A DNA stretch of 64,000 nucleotides from Rubrobacter_A sp965214435 (GTDB taxonomy: Bacteria > Actinomycetota > Rubrobacteria > Rubrobacterales > Rubrobacteraceae), in the NCBI GenBank assembly GCA_965214435.1, contig OZ243960.1, positions 1,736,001 to 1,800,000 of the forward strand. The letters run 5' to 3'. The notes beneath the pieces are model-generated. The model saw only the letters and a program-made list of their open reading frames with translations. It searched no databases and was not told the DNA's origin. Each line of letters starts with the position of its first letter. Positions within the stretch are counted from its first letter, which is position 1. The translations under genes and the position numbers were made by a program. Below are positions 25,919 through 34,533 of the stretch, piece after piece.

Positions 25919-28446
25919 CGGGCACCTTTCTCGGGGTCTGAGGTTGGCGAGGCTTTCCTGCGCCGGGTAGCTACGATTACCCGGATGGCTGCCAGGGTAA
26001 GGAACGCCGCCACGGTTAGTAAGGATACAACCAGACCGGCGGTCAGCGCCCGGGATTCGTAGCGCAACTCGACGGCGTGCTCCCCGGCCGGTATACGGAC
26101 GGCCCGCAAGGTGTGGTCGGCGCGGTAGACGGGCACCGGCTCTCCGTCCACGTAGGCTTTCCAGGCGGGGTGATAGATCTCACCGAGCACCAAGAGTCCC
26201 GGTTTTCCGGTTGACGCCGCGACTTCTATCTTTTCCGGCTCGTATTCCGTTACGCGAGCCCCACCGGAGGCGCTGGTTTCTCCGGCAAGCTCTGGTGGAT
26301 CGTCTTCGAGGAGCGCGGTCCGGCGGGGGTCTACTTCTCCGGAGGAAAGTAGATCCAGGGCCTCTCCCGGCCGCACCTGCCGGGCGTCGTGGACGACCCA
26401 GGCTCTCGGTAACGCGTCCTGATTCTCAAGTAACGTTACCCGGCCGTCCTTGTAAACGGTCGGATATTCGCGTTTCAGCTTTTCGATACTCTTCCAGTCT
26501 ACGCCGGTCGGGACGAGTATGTAGCGGGCGTTCAGGAGGTCGAGCAGCGGCGAGTCGAGGCCGCCGGCGAAGATGTCGGCGTCGTGGTAGTTCTGGGACC
26601 GGCCGTTTAACGCCTTGAGGTATTCGTCGTAGGCGGCGAGGTGGGTTGGGTTGTAGCCCTGGAGGCTTTGTAAACTGTAGAGGCTCGCCCGGTTGTTTGC
26701 CAGAACGGCGTTAGTCTCCGGCTCGTCAAAGCGGATGGAGTAGGGGACCGTGGCCCCGCTGTCGGTGGTCTGCGGGTAGTAGCCGAAATACCGGGAGGGC
26801 TCCTCGCCGGTCGTGGCTGAACGCAGGAACTCTACGGCTCCGGTCGGGGCATAGTATTCTCCCAGGTCTACCTTGCGAATAGCGCCGCCGCCCTCGGTGT
26901 CCAGGTTGCGCATCAGGGTCGCCCGGCCGGCGGCAAAGAGGTCCACAAAGACGACGAGCGCCAGAAGGACCGCGGCTAGCGTGCTCCAGGTCCGGTAGCG
27001 GGCCGGTAAGAGCGCGCAGACCGCCGTGAGGACCGCGGCTCCGCAAAGGGCTACAAAGGCGCCGGGCGGCATTGAGATGCCTTTCTCCATGAGGTATAGC
27101 GAAGGTGCCGCCCAGGGCCCGGAGTCGGCGAGCGCTTCGGGTGTGAGGTTTTCCGGCGGCTCTATCGGGGGAACGAGGGTGCTCCGCGTGGCGATAAAGA
27201 GCGCGGCGAGAAGGGGCAGGGCTGCGAGCGAGAGCCGGCGGTGCTCTCGCCGGATAAGGTAGGCTACGGCGGACCCGGCCAGAAGGGCGGCGGCCAGGTA
27301 GAAGAGGACCAGGATGCGTTCCGGGTTGTGGGGATGGAGCTTCTCGAAGCGGGGGAGGAGGTACAAGAGCGGGTGCAGAAGCGTGATCCCCTGTCCCGAA
27401 AACGTCAGCGCGAATACCGCGAGCCCGGCGAAGTAGGGCACGGCGAAGCGCCGGCCACAGATAAAAGGCGCGACGAGCGCCAGCGCCAGGACCGCCCCGC
27501 CCGCGTAGAAGAGTCCGGGGGCAACAAAAAGGCTCTGCCAGTTTCTTATGGTCCACCCTCCTATGAGCTCCGCCTCCTCTCCGGGGTATCCGCCAGCCAG
27601 TGTTGTGAGCGGGTTGTACGCCAGACGGGGCAGAAGGCCCGCGGCGGCGAGCCCGAAGCCGAACAGGAGGATGCCGCCGCCGTGGAGCGCGGCGAAAAGA
27701 GGACGTTTCCAGAAGTGGCGGATATCCGGCAGGTTCTCTGGAGGAAAAAAGAGCGTGCGGTAGGCGACGTAGCCGCCGAGCGCCAGGAGGGCGTAGTAGG
27801 AGCCCTGACCGAGCCAGGAAGCCAGGATCTGGCTGACCCCGAGCCCCGACACACCCCACCACAGCCCCCGCGAGAGCCACCGGGTACTCCTTACGGCAAG
27901 CTCCGCGCCGAGCAGCGAGAGCGGCAGAAAGGTCGCGACGCTCGCGTACGCGAAGCAGCAGGTGTTCTGGATGTAGAGAAAGCCCGTGAACTCGTAGGCT
28001 ACCGCCGCCACGAGCGCCCCGGACACGCCGAGGCCGAGCTTGCGGCCGAACGCATAGGTGAAAAGCCCGGCCAGCAGCGGGTGCAGGAATAGGTAAGCTT
28101 TTGCCGCGACCGCGAGCGGTAGAAGGGTGAACAGGAGCATCGCGGGCAGGTACGTCCAGCCGGAGAGGGGGTCGGCGGCAAAGGGCGCTCCGGAGAGTTG
28201 GGCCGGGTTCCAGGCGGGTATCTGGCCGGAGCGGAGGCTTTCCCCGAGGTAGGAGTACCAGGGGTAGAACTGGGTAGCGGTGTCCATGCCGACGATAGTC
28301 CCGCCGGTCACGAGCCACCACTGCGAGACGGCCGTGAGTGCCAGGATCAGGGCTCCCGCCCCGAGGTCCGCGCGCCGGAAGAGTCCCTGTCGGACCCGGT
28401 ACAGACCGGCGCGGTGCTCCTTTTTCAGCGCGGTCCTTTTTCGCAC
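25915..28446 (-). CDS. YfhO-like polytopic membrane protein
   Basis: A protein of about 843 residues with a dozen or so hydrophobic segments in the first 550 residues and one near the C terminus. The C-terminal third is soluble, with features such as RYILVPTGVDW and the closing LVLGEIYHPAWKAYVDGEPVPVYRADHTLRAVRIPAGEHAVELRYE that mark the YfhO family. YfhO proteins of Firmicutes are linked to glycosylation of teichoic acids. GTG at 28446 is chosen because the longer frame would translate most of the methyltransferase 3' end. A CTG overlapping the methyltransferase stop (CTGA, 28428) is another candidate. Confidence 0.85.
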   Translation of the reverse strand: MRKRTALKKEHRAGLYRVRQGLFRRADLGAGALILALTAVSQWWLVTGGTIVGMDTATQFYPWYSYLGESLRSGQIPAWNPAQLSGAPFAADPLSGWTYLPAMLLFTLLPLAVAAKAYLFLHPLLAGLFTYAFGRKLGLGVSGALVAAVAYEFTGFLYIQNTCCFAYASVATFLPLSLLGAELAVRSTRWLSRGLWWGVSGLGVSQILASWLGQGSYYALLALGGYVAYRTLFFPPENLPDIRHFWKRPLFAALHGGGILLFGFGLAAAGLLPRLAYNPLTTLAGGYPGEEAELIGGWTIRNWQSLFVAPGLFYAGGAVLALALVAPFICGRRFAVPYFAGLAVFALTFSGQGITLLHPLLYLLPRFEKLHPHNPERILVLFYLAAALLAGSAVAYLIRREHRRLSLAALPLLAALFIATRSTLVPPIEPPENLTPEALADSGPWAAPSLYLMEKGISMPPGAFVALCGAAVLTAVCALLPARYRTWSTLAAVLLALVVFVDLFAAGRATLMRNLDTEGGGAIRKVDLGEYYAPTGAVEFLRSATTGEEPSRYFGYYPQTTDSGATVPYSIRFDEPETNAVLANNRASLYSLQSLQGYNPTHLAAYDEYLKALNGRSQNYHDADIFAGGLDSPLLDLLNARYILVPTGVDWKSIEKLKREYPTVYKDGRVTLLENQDALPRAWVVHDARQVRPGEALDLLSSGEVDPRRTALLEDDPPELAGETSASGGARVTEYEPEKIEVAASTGKPGLLVLGEIYHPAWKAYVDGEPVPVYRADHTLRAVRIPAGEHAVELRYESRALTAGLVVSLLTVAAFLTLAAIRVIVATRRRKASPTSDPEKGAR

Positions 28447-29213
28447 ACGGCGTACTGGTACCAGAGGTCTTGCCAGCGGCGGGTTGCGGCCCAGGGCCGG
28501 GTGGCGAGCAGCGCGTCGAACTCCGCCCCACCCATCACGACCGCCCGCCGCGGCTCGCGGTACCCCGATGGGCTCAGGGGACCGGGTGACAACAGGTACG
28601 TGAAGCTGGCGAGCAGCCACATGACGCGCAGCGGCAGCGCCGCCCGCAGCACCGAACGCGGCTCGGCTATAAAGCAGCGGCCGCCCGGCTCCAGGACGCG
28701 GTGTATCTCCGCGAGCGCCTCCTCGCGTCCGGAAACAACGGTGAACAACCGGGAGCAGACCACAGCCCCCACGGAGCTTTCAGGCAGCGGCAGACCGTGT
28801 ACGTCTCCACGTTCAAAGTCACAGTTCTCCAGGCGGCGGCTCTCCACCCTCCGGCGGGCGTGCGCGAGTTGCCTCTCCGAGCGGTCGATCCCGGTGACGC
28901 GCAGGTTTTTAAACCGCTCGGCCAGCCGGCGGGCGTAGAAGCCCGGCCCGCACCCGAGGTCCAGGAGCCGACCACCGGCCGGCGGTCCGCACCCTTTCCA
29001 GAGAAAGCGGGCCATCCGCTCGGTGTCATCCCGGAAAAGGTACTCCCGGCAGAACACGTACAGCCAGGCGAAGTGCTCGAACAGGCTTTCGGCGTCTTTG
29101 AGTTCTTCACGAGCCGGTAGCGGCTCTTTCCGGCGGCCGACCCTGAATACTCCCGGACCGCGGTTGTTTTCCTCGGCCGGCCGGCTGCGGCCAGGGTAGG
29201 GGAGACCTCTCAT
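28425..29213 (-). CDS. Class I SAM-dependent methyltransferase
   Basis: A 262-residue methyltransferase. Motif I is LLDLGCGPGFYARRLAERF, the acidic residue after strand 2 is in GIDRS, and DVHGLPLPESSVGAVVCSRLFTVV and IHRVLEPGGRCFIAEP are the later Methyltransf_11 motifs. A hydrophobic stretch near residues 195-215 (LRVMWLLASFTYLLS) suggests membrane association, as for enzymes acting on lipid-linked substrates. The start ATG overlaps the upstream epimerase stop as ATGA. The substrate is unknown; the context points to a surface glycolipid. Confidence 0.88.
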   Translation of the reverse strand: MRGLPYPGRSRPAEENNRGPGVFRVGRRKEPLPAREELKDAESLFEHFAWLYVFCREYLFRDDTERMARFLWKGCGPPAGGRLLDLGCGPGFYARRLAERFKNLRVTGIDRSERQLAHARRRVESRRLENCDFERGDVHGLPLPESSVGAVVCSRLFTVVSGREEALAEIHRVLEPGGRCFIAEPRSVLRAALPLRVMWLLASFTYLLSPGPLSPSGYREPRRAVVMGGAEFDALLATRPWAATRRWQDLWYQYAVCEKGPR

Positions 29214-30385
29214 TCCCCGCCGGTTGCGGTAGACCCGTGAACGATGCGCTTTCTACGCAGGATGTCTTCGGCTTCGGCGAAGTAGTCCCGTACGTCGCCC
29301 TGAGTCTCTACCCACGAGAGGTACCGCTCTACCCCGTCGGCGAGCTCTACCCGCGGTTCGTAACCGGCGGCGGCGGCGCGGGAGATGTCCGAGGTCAGGT
29401 GGCGCATCTCTCCGGGCCGGAACTCACCGCGGGCTACGGGCTCCACATCGATGCTGAGGACTTCAGAGACCATCCCGGCGACCTGGCGGATGGTGGTCGC
29501 CCGGCCGCTGCCGACGTTGACCGGCAGTCCGTCGAGCCCGTCGGTCGTGGCCGCGAGCAGGTTCGCCCGGGCCACGTCCCCGACGTAGCAGAAGTCCCGC
29601 GTCTGCTCCCCATCCTCGTAGAGTACCGGTGGTTGACCGTTCAAGAGCCGCGTCGCGAAAATGGCGATAACCCCCGTATACGGATTGAAGATGGACTGCC
29701 GAGGACCGTAGGTGCAGGAGTAGCGGAGCGCCACGGTCGGGGTCCCGGTCTGCCGGCCCCAGGATAGGACCAGCTTCTCCTGGTCCACTTTCGTAAGAGC
29801 GTAGGTCGTCTCGCCGCCGGTCGGGGCTTCCTCCGGCGTGGCGGTCGGCTCCGCGGGCCTGCGGCAGCGGCCCGACCCGACGGCCCCGGCGAGCGCCGGA
29901 CAGTACACGGCGTAGTCTCCGGCGGCTAGCTGTGCGGCGGGGCGGGTTTCGGGGTAGACGAGGCCGTGCTCGGGGCAGACGGCCGCGCCCTCGCGGTAGA
30001 CGGCCTGGGAGGAGGCGACGACGACTTTTTCCACGGGGAGGTTATCGTCCCGGATGGTCTCCAGCAGGCGGGCGGTGCCTAAAGAGTTTACGTCGACGTA
30101 CTTGGAGATCTCCGGCATATACCCGCCGTAAGCGGCCTGATGAAAGACGACGTCCACATCTTCGAGCGCCAGCCGCAAAGTAGAAGGGTCCCGTATGTCG
30201 CCCCCCAGGAACTCGGCTGCTTCCGGTATCCACTCCGGGCGTCCGTTGCGGTGGGTCTGTGGCTCCAGGTTGTCCAGGATGCGTACCCGCCAGCCCTCGG
30301 CGAGTAGTAGGTCTGAGAGGTGCGAGCCGATAAGCCCCGCGCCTCCGGTTACCAGGGCATGTTTGTTCCCTCTAGTATTCGCCAT
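29210..30385 (-). CDS. NAD-dependent sugar epimerase/dehydratase (extended SDR)
   Basis: A 391-residue extended short-chain dehydrogenase. The NAD-binding motif is VTGGAGLIGSHLSDLL (13-28), the SSQAVY serine is near 125, and the catalytic YALTK follows at about 196. Between these lies an insertion with YCPALAGAVGSGRCRR that looks like a decayed zinc-binding loop found in related epimerases. The C-terminal half has ALRYSCTYGPRQ, EDGEQTRDFCYVGDVA and NVGSGRATTIRQ. It heads the minus-strand operon with the methyltransferase, YfhO-like protein and lipoprotein and probably makes a nucleotide sugar for surface glycans. Confidence 0.88.
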   Translation of the reverse strand: MANTRGNKHALVTGGAGLIGSHLSDLLLAEGWRVRILDNLEPQTHRNGRPEWIPEAAEFLGGDIRDPSTLRLALEDVDVVFHQAAYGGYMPEISKYVDVNSLGTARLLETIRDDNLPVEKVVVASSQAVYREGAAVCPEHGLVYPETRPAAQLAAGDYAVYCPALAGAVGSGRCRRPAEPTATPEEAPTGGETTYALTKVDQEKLVLSWGRQTGTPTVALRYSCTYGPRQSIFNPYTGVIAIFATRLLNGQPPVLYEDGEQTRDFCYVGDVARANLLAATTDGLDGLPVNVGSGRATTIRQVAGMVSEVLSIDVEPVARGEFRPGEMRHLTSDISRAAAAGYEPRVELADGVERYLSWVETQGDVRDYFAEAEDILRRKRIVHGSTATGGE

Positions 30386-30432
30386 TACCGTATATTAGCC
30401 TAAACCCCTTTAACTTTAATGCCTGAAAAGTA

Positions 30433-32043
30433 TCAAGCCTGGACCTGGACGGAGACCTGGTGGTAACCTCTGGATCCCCTACCGGAGCCCACGCCCCGCC
30501 CTTTCGGGTTCTGCACCCGGCCTTCGCCGTCGGTGGCCCGGACCACCAGAGTGTGCTCCCCGGACTCTTCCGGCTCCCAGTCGTGGTTCCAGAATACCCA
30601 GGAGAGTTTTGAGCCCCGGTAGTCTATCTCCGCCTCCCGCCAGCTATCTCCGCCATCGGTGCTGACTTCTACCCTGGAGACGCCCCGGTCGGCGGCAAAG
30701 GCTAGGCCCTTCAGGTTTACCGGCTCGCCGACGGCCGGTGGTGTCTGACGGAAGTCGGGGGCGTAGAACCGCGAGGTGGTCGGGACGTTGCGCGGTTTCC
30801 AGCCCTGTTTGCCGTAGTAGCCTTCCAGTTGACGGTCTACCAGCTCTATGCGGGTCACCCACTTTACGCTGCCCTCGCCAAAGTAGCCGGGGACCAGCAC
30901 GCGGGCCGGGTAGCCGTGGCGGTCCGGGAGTGGCTCGCCATTCATCCGGTAGGCGACGAGCGTGGTCTCTTCCAGGGCTTTTTCGAGGCTTACGGAGTGG
31001 GTGTAGCCGTCGGCGGCGTGCAGAAAGACCTCGACCGCCTCTTGCCGGGGACCGGAAGCTTCTATCAGGTGTCGCAGCGGGACGCCGTCCCACACGGCGT
31101 TGCTCATAAGCCCTCCGGCCACGGGGTTGCTGATGCACTCCAGCGTCATCTCCTGCTCGACGGAGGGCATGGCCGCTAGGTCTCTAAAGCCGTAGGTGCG
31201 GGCGCTGTCTACAAGCCCGGTAACCTGCAGGCTCCAGGCGGACTTGGTTACGTAAGGGTCTATGATGTTCTTTGTGACCACGTAGAACTGGTCGTTCGGT
31301 GTGATCGGCTGTATCTCCGGGCCGAGGTAGGTGAGGCCGTCGTAGCCGAGCGCCGAGCGGTCGTAGACCCTGCGCACCCCGCCGCCCGAAGCCGCGGCCA
31401 GGATCACGCCTCCGGTCCCGGCTAGAAACTCCCTCCGTCCTATCGGCCTGCCGGGCTGTCCGGCCGACGCCGCCGACGGGGCCGCACCCCGATTGGCCGC
31501 GGGATCTCTTACGGGACCTCCTATGGCGCGGTAGACCGGCACGAGGGCTACGCCGTAGCTGGCGAAAGAGATCAGGAACCCGAAGATGGTCGCCGCTACC
31601 GCCAGGCCCGGGGTCAGCCCCCGGAAGTTTGTGCCGAGGACCGGCCACAGCACCACCACGGAGACGACCCAGATAAAGCCGACAGCGAGCGCCACGAAAT
31701 ACAGTCCGCGGCGTCTCGGGTGCGGGCCCCCGCCCCGGCTGGGCCACCGGACGACTAGCGCGTAGAGCGCGCCGAGGACGGCCCCGAGCGCGACCTGGGC
31801 GGCAAAGCCGGAGAAGAGCGCCGTACTCTTGGCGGCAATAGGACCTCCGCTCTCCGCCAGGAGCCGCAGAAACTCCTGGACATTAAACAGCGTCGGCAGA
31901 AACCGGTCGCCGGCCAGCTCCGCCGGTAGCGGAACCCCCAAAAAGAGGCGCAGCAGCGTCATTACGAGTGTCATGGCGAAAGCGGCGACCACGCCGGCCA
32001 GAAGTCCGGTAAGTGTCGTGCGCGCCAGCATCCCGAGCTTCAC
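30433..32043 (-). CDS. Molybdopterin-dependent (sulfite-oxidase-fold) oxidoreductase with N-terminal membrane domain
   Basis: A 536-residue fusion. The first 190 or so residues hold four membrane helices. A twin-arginine-like segment GRREFLAGTGGVILAAA follows at about 200-216. The molybdopterin domain then runs from about 235, with the molybdenum-binding Cys C303 in ECISNPVAGG, followed by a dimerisation domain with TDGGDSWREAEI and VFWNHDWEPEESGEHTLVVRATDGEGR. GTG at 32043 has AAGGAGGGTCAA upstream and overlaps the previous stop as GTGA; the longer frame is the shadow of the upstream gene. The enzyme domain should face outside the membrane; substrate unknown. Confidence 0.88.
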   Translation of the reverse strand: MKLGMLARTTLTGLLAGVVAAFAMTLVMTLLRLFLGVPLPAELAGDRFLPTLFNVQEFLRLLAESGGPIAAKSTALFSGFAAQVALGAVLGALYALVVRWPSRGGGPHPRRRGLYFVALAVGFIWVVSVVVLWPVLGTNFRGLTPGLAVAATIFGFLISFASYGVALVPVYRAIGGPVRDPAANRGAAPSAASAGQPGRPIGRREFLAGTGGVILAAASGGGVRRVYDRSALGYDGLTYLGPEIQPITPNDQFYVVTKNIIDPYVTKSAWSLQVTGLVDSARTYGFRDLAAMPSVEQEMTLECISNPVAGGLMSNAVWDGVPLRHLIEASGPRQEAVEVFLHAADGYTHSVSLEKALEETTLVAYRMNGEPLPDRHGYPARVLVPGYFGEGSVKWVTRIELVDRQLEGYYGKQGWKPRNVPTTSRFYAPDFRQTPPAVGEPVNLKGLAFAADRGVSRVEVSTDGGDSWREAEIDYRGSKLSWVFWNHDWEPEESGEHTLVVRATDGEGRVQNPKGRGVGSGRGSRGYHQVSVQVQA

Positions 32044-32564
32044 TTGACCCTCCTTGCGGTAGACGGGGCGGGGCGGCTCCCCACGACCAGCAGCAACCCG
32101 AGCGTGCCGCCGAAGAACACGGTGTGGGCGAAGAACTGCACTACGGGGTTCGCCGCAGCAAACCACGGAAATACTGCTGGGGAGATCAGGTAGAAGTTAA
32201 TTATCCACAGCGCGAGACCGAAAACCGCGCCGACCCCGACGAGCGCCCCGCGGCCCCGGCTTTCGAGCCTCAAAGCGCCCGAGACCACCGCGAACACCCC
32301 GCCATAAACGGCCGAGAGGAGAAAGTGGATCAGGAGTCCGACCCCGACCAGCGGTGCCACGGTAGCCACCGGCTCCAGAGAGCCGGGACCGAGAAAGATG
32401 GCGCTTATCATCCGTACCGGCCCAAACGGACCTGGACCGAGAACCGCGGCCGCAAGCACCTCGAAAACCACAAAGACGCCGCCGGCCCCGAGCCCGAGTC
32501 CCATCCCGGTCCTCAACCGCTCGTCCAAGCCGGAGTATCCGGGTACCGGGTGAGTTACGTTCAT
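32040..32564 (-). CDS. Four-helix membrane protein partnering the molybdoenzyme
   Basis: A 174-residue protein with four hydrophobic segments (roughly 25-45, 65-95, 105-130 and 140-160) and no recognised catalytic motif. It overlaps the molybdopterin oxidoreductase by GTGA, so the two are co-translated. Its topology is like the N-terminal membrane part of that partner, which suggests a shared membrane complex. Function otherwise unknown. Confidence 0.75.
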   Translation of the reverse strand: MNVTHPVPGYSGLDERLRTGMGLGLGAGGVFVVFEVLAAAVLGPGPFGPVRMISAIFLGPGSLEPVATVAPLVGVGLLIHFLLSAVYGGVFAVVSGALRLESRGRGALVGVGAVFGLALWIINFYLISPAVFPWFAAANPVVQFFAHTVFFGGTLGLLLVVGSRPAPSTARRVK

Positions 32565-32768
32565 GCGTCCCTCTCCTTTCTGTATCCTCCGCCGGTGCCT
32601 TCGGATACGTTCTACAGATACTTTACGTTAGGTGGTGGAGCTTGGATCTCAAAAACACCGTTGTTGTTTACTAACTTTATGTCATTTGTGAGTCAAATTA
32701 TTGAGTAAGGTTACGGTTATGTGCCAGTGGCGGTCTTCTTTCGGCGGCGTATCTGGTATATCTGAGGT

Positions 32769-34112
32769 ATGGAACCGGAGAAGAGCCAGGAGTACGCCTA
32801 CCCGCACCACCTCGCGATGTTTGTCCGCAAGTGGTGGGGGGCTCCCGGTGGCAGCGGTTCCAGTCTTTGGAGTTCCGAGCCGGCGTGGTTTGCTGGAGAC
32901 GCCGCGCCGAATGAAGCGGTTCTAGAGCGGGTGCTCTCCGTCTGCTACCAGGCGAGCCTCCTGCGCGAGGAAGAGCGCCAGGTTACCTTCCGGGCGATAC
33001 TGGTAAAGCCCCGGTTGTTCTCTCCTGACGGCGGCCCGCCGTCGGGGTTGCACCGGATGGAGTTCGCCGAGCGCCGGTCCTTTGACGAGCATGAGGCGCG
33101 GCGGTTGTCACCGGCGGCGGACTTCTACCGGTCTTTAATAGGTATATGTCCAGACGAGGACGGGAAGCTGGAGATCTGGGGCCTCGTCCATTCCGGGCCG
33201 CGCTGGATCCAGAATGCCCAGGGTGGCCGGCAGTACGCGCCGTCGCTGCCGGTCGTGCCCGTGATCCACGTTACCGGGCCGGGCCGCATCGAGGTGCGCC
33301 GCGGAGACTCGCCCGTCGGCAAGCTGGAGGGCGGCCAGCTCTACGGCACCTCCGTGGACGTGTTCGACTCTCAGTGGCTACCGGGCAGCTTCGGACCGGT
33401 GAGGGAAGAGCTCGAAGTCTTGCACAAAGAAGCCCGCGACCGGGCGAAAGAGCCCTGGGCGCCGCTCGACCCGGACCTGACCCGGCTTATCGGGCAGCAT
33501 ACCGTGCGCCGGATAATCTCCGTGATGCGGCAGGCCCACCACGGCGGAACGCTACTCTTTATCCCGGAGGAGCTTACCGAGGAGTTCTCCCGCCACAACC
33601 CCTACGTGTCGTTCAAGCACCGCTTTCCGGAGGGAGCCGCGAGGCGGCGCTTCCGCACCCTGATCGTCGACGTCATGAACCGTCTGGCCGAGATCCACGG
33701 CAGGGACGGCGCACCGTCCTATCCGCGGGCCGTCGGCTGGGAAGAGTATCGGAGCACTACCGACGAGGCTACGGCCGCCCTCGACGAAGCCATATTCGAG
33801 CTGGCCCACCTGATCGCCGCCCTATCCGCCGTGGACGGTGCGGTAGCCATGACCAAACGCTTCGAGCTTCTGGGTTTCGGGGCCGAGATCTCCGGCGAGC
33901 TGCCCGCCGTCAATACCGTCCGCCGGGCGCTCGACTTGGAAGGGGACCAGGCCCGCCAGGAGTTCACCGACGGGGTCGGAACCCGTCACCGCTCCGCCTA
34001 CCGGCTGTGTGGCGCGCTACCCGGAGCGATAGCCGTGGTCGTCAGCCAGGACAGCGGCGCCCGGTTCTTAACCCAAAAAGCCGGAGCCGTCACCTACTGG
34101 GACCAGATCTAA
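32769..34112 (+). CDS. Predicted diadenylate cyclase (DisA-type domain) with large N-terminal sensor-like region
   Basis: A 447-residue protein. The last 110 residues match the DAC domain that makes c-di-AMP from two ATP. The catalytic DGA motif is at 356-358 (SAVDGAVAMTKRFELLGFGAEI) and the GTRHR motif at 404-408 (GVGTRHRSAYRLC), followed by IAVVVSQDSG, the usual strand after RHR. The first 330 residues are not a DisA helical domain nor a CdaA membrane region. They resemble the N-terminal sensor regions (DACNV-like) described with orphan DACs in predicted nucleotide-signalling and conflict systems. No linked effector is seen except a downstream higBA. ATG at 32769 has only a weak ribosome-binding site. 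Confidence 0.8.
   Translation: MEPEKSQEYAYPHHLAMFVRKWWGAPGGSGSSLWSSEPAWFAGDAAPNEAVLERVLSVCYQASLLREEERQVTFRAILVKPRLFSPDGGPPSGLHRMEFAERRSFDEHEARRLSPAADFYRSLIGICPDEDGKLEIWGLVHSGPRWIQNAQGGRQYAPSLPVVPVIHVTGPGRIEVRRGDSPVGKLEGGQLYGTSVDVFDSQWLPGSFGPVREELEVLHKEARDRAKEPWAPLDPDLTRLIGQHTVRRIISVMRQAHHGGTLLFIPEELTEEFSRHNPYVSFKHRFPEGAARRRFRTLIVDVMNRLAEIHGRDGAPSYPRAVGWEEYRSTTDEATAALDEAIFELAHLIAALSAVDGAVAMTKRFELLGFGAEISGELPAVNTVRRALDLEGDQARQEFTDGVGTRHRSAYRLCGALPGAIAVVVSQDSGARFLTQKAGAVTYWDQI
34050..34112 (+). repeat. Direct repeat copy A: 3' end of the diadenylate cyclase gene
   Basis: The last 63 bp of the cyclase gene, from GAC to TAA. It is repeated at 34894-34956 with 56 of 63 bases identical and the same reading frame and stop. 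Confidence 0.9.
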
Positions 34113-34164
34113 GCCAACAGAACGTCACCCTCAAGCTACCGGATACACCCTTACTGCAAAGCAC

Positions 34165-34200
34165 GTCATGTGGCACTTGACAAGTCATGTGATGAATGAC
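34165..34200 (+). promoter_or_regulatory. GTCAT half-sites overlapping the higBA promoter
   Basis: GTCATGTG occurs at 34165-34172 and 34184-34191, and ATGAC at 34196-34200 forms an inverted repeat with the second copy (GTCAT, 7 bp, ATGAC). These flank the -35 box and fill the spacer, a layout expected for HigA autorepression. Confidence 0.6.
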
Positions 34201-34205
34201 ATATT
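34177..34205 (+). promoter_or_regulatory. higBA promoter
   Basis: A perfect TTGACA (34177-34182), a 17-bp spacer and CATATT (34200-34205). The predicted transcription start, near 34212, falls on the GTA/ATA codons where HigB proteins normally begin, so the ancestral message may have been leaderless. Confidence 0.7.
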
Positions 34206-34253
34206 GTTTCCGTAATACGGAGCTTCGCCGACAGGGAGACTCAGAAGCTTTTT

Positions 34254-34499
34254 ATGGGACGCCGGTCGAAAGCGGTCTCCGGGCAGGTGGAGAGGCGGGC
34301 GCAGGTAAAGCTCGCCCAGCTAGATCAGGTACAGAGCTTTGAAGAGTTAAGAGTACCGCCCGGCAACCGGTCGCACAGGCTCGGTGGAGATCGGGAGGGG
34401 CAGTGGGCGATCAACATCAATGACCAGTATCGGATCTGCTTCAGGTTCGACAACGAAGCCGGAGACGCCTACGACGTGGAGGCCACGGACTATCATTGA
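34254..34499 (+). CDS. higB: HigB-family toxin, N terminus probably missing a standard start codon
   Basis: A RelE-superfamily mRNA interferase. The track from ATG 34254 gives 81 residues with LAQLDQVQSFEELRVPPGNRSHRLGGDREGQWAININDQYRICFRF and the ending DVEATDYH, all typical of HigB. The family's N-terminal strand (IRSFADRETQKLF) is encoded upstream in the same frame, from about 34215 to 34253. There the expected start position reads GTA (34212-34214) after a stop at 34197-34199, with no ATG, GTG or TTG. The toxin is therefore either started at ATT/ATA/GTA or made without its first strand. HigB cleaves mRNA on the ribosome. Confidence 0.85.
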   Translation: MGRRSKAVSGQVERRAQVKLAQLDQVQSFEELRVPPGNRSHRLGGDREGQWAININDQYRICFRFDNEAGDAYDVEATDYH

Positions 34500-34533
34500 G
34501 AGGTCGAAGGCGAACGCCGGAGAGGATGAGAAG

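Noticed and set aside
26726..28531. 601-residue minus-strand frame inside the YfhO-like gene
   Set aside because: Same-strand shifted frame with Arg/Pro/Gly-rich composition and no membrane pattern; the YfhO-like frame has the recognised features.
28447..28620. N-terminal extension of the YfhO-like gene
   Set aside because: It only translates the 3' part of the upstream methyltransferase in another frame.
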